This document shows positions 63,426 to 64,000 of a stretch of DNA of 64,000 nucleotides, piece by piece (the first letter of the stretch is position 1; the number at the start of each line of letters is the position of its first letter). The notes under the pieces were generated by a model. It was not told the origin of the DNA, did not search any database, and saw only the letters and a list, made by a program, of their open reading frames with translations. Origin of the DNA: Hydrangea macrophylla (taxonomy: Eukaryota; Streptophyta; Magnoliopsida; Cornales; Hydrangeaceae); NCBI GenBank assembly GCA_033977485.1, contig CM066987.1, positions 85,840,588 through 85,904,587 of the forward strand, written 5' to 3'. Both the position numbers and the translations under genes were made by a program.

Positions 63426-64000
63426 TTGGGTTTCTGAATATATGCATCTTAGAGTAAAATTCAGTTTTTCGTTATACAAATTCTGAACAAATGAATGTAC
63501 TGATTCTGTTGGCCGGACCTAGACACTGTTCATGAATCATATCTTAGACTGAAATGTTTAATAAAATATGTTCATGTATATATATATATATATGGTGGTA
63601 TATATGTTCGTGCATATATGGATATACCATGTACAGGCTCTAATAGCAATCAGCACTTATATGTACATGAAATATTTTTGGAATGTGTCAAGCACATGCA
63701 ATTGGCATAACTGATACCCAGCCCTGTAGTCAGTACATATTTCGAATTCGATTGAGATTGTCTCAAGACTCTTGACTATATTTGGTGAAACAAATTTGCT
63801 TGATTTGTTTGGGCAGTAAGGTAATTGCTCATTATGTTGACTACTAAATATCAAATATTTTATTTGTTTCGTAAATTTATAATAATTTGTTATGTCTTAT
63901 GATTCATGAACTGGCCAAGAATTACAGATTTGTTATAGAGAGAGTTATTGCTAATTCTTGTCATTGAAAGGATTTTAATCACATGAAAGAAATTTTAATT
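63426..64000 (+). other. Leader of element G, non-coding in the window
   Basis: AT-rich, with an (AT)n stretch at 63577-63593. No gag motif appears before the window ends. Confidence 0.6.

Larger units (their letters stand above)
63008..64000 (+). mobile_element. Element G: 5' end of a copia retrotransposon
   Basis: A 404-bp LTR (TGTTGAGATAACC ... AATTCTTACA, 63008-63411) with TATA box is followed by the PBS TGGTATCAGAGC (63414-63425). The internal region continues past the right edge without a coding domain so far. The short LTR, initiator-Met PBS and TGTTGAGA start suggest Ty1/copia. The second LTR is outside the window. Confidence 0.8.

Overview
The window is nuclear DNA of a flowering plant, most likely a eudicot with a repeat-rich genome. 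The evidence is plant-lineage LTR retrotransposons of the Ogre/Tat, Athila, Tekay/Del and copia types, GT-AG introns, a Stowaway MITE, and one plant-specific gene of the neprosin (DUF239) family.

Positions 1-51388 look like a six-deep nest of LTR retrotransposons. From outside in: F (Tat type, + strand; only its 3' end is visible, 49758-51388) is interrupted by C (Athila type, + strand, 40170-49757). C is interrupted in its RT by B (Ogre/Tat II type, - strand, 29415-40169). B is interrupted in its integrase by A (Ogre-like, - strand, 1-29414, left end outside the window). A is interrupted by E (Athila-like, - strand, 8775-25430, TSD ATATG). E is interrupted by D (Tekay/Del-like, - strand, 11592-19756, TSD ACAAC). 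The left-hand parts of F, C, B and A lie before position 1. The E and D insertions are proved by paired LTRs and target-site duplications. The outer ones rest on LTR termini meeting broken coding sequence.

The three youngest elements (A, E, D) each keep one intact gag or gag-pro ORF but no polymerase, so they must borrow enzymes from other elements. The older B and C carry full pol domains broken by stops and frameshifts, most of them explainable as C-to-T changes. B's primer-binding region is not the usual 18 nt: it is a 50-nt match to positions 27-76 of tRNA-Arg, including CCA, with G at the wobble position. This looks like a DNA copy of a mature, inosine-bearing tRNA.

Positions 51389-64000 are host DNA. 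A neprosin-family gene on the - strand is visible as five exons (52228-61577). Its first coding exon, with the signal peptide, is not in the window. Its introns hold a deleted copia element (53255-55384), a long-TIR MITE, a small foldback, a Stowaway MITE and two segmental duplications. One duplication preserves the empty site of the copia insertion. A copia 5' LTR with an initiator-Met PBS starts at 63008 and runs off the right edge.

A shared theme of the LTRs is a cluster of short words, mostly self-complementary, upstream of the TATA box. The word differs in each family: CAATCGATTGG in D, TCGCGCGAGCG in E, TTCGATCGATCGAA in C, TGCCGC/GCGGCA in B, and GGTCAAAC plus CTTCCGGGA in A. In C and D the same words recur in the transcribed leader. 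In C and E they also occur inside the element.
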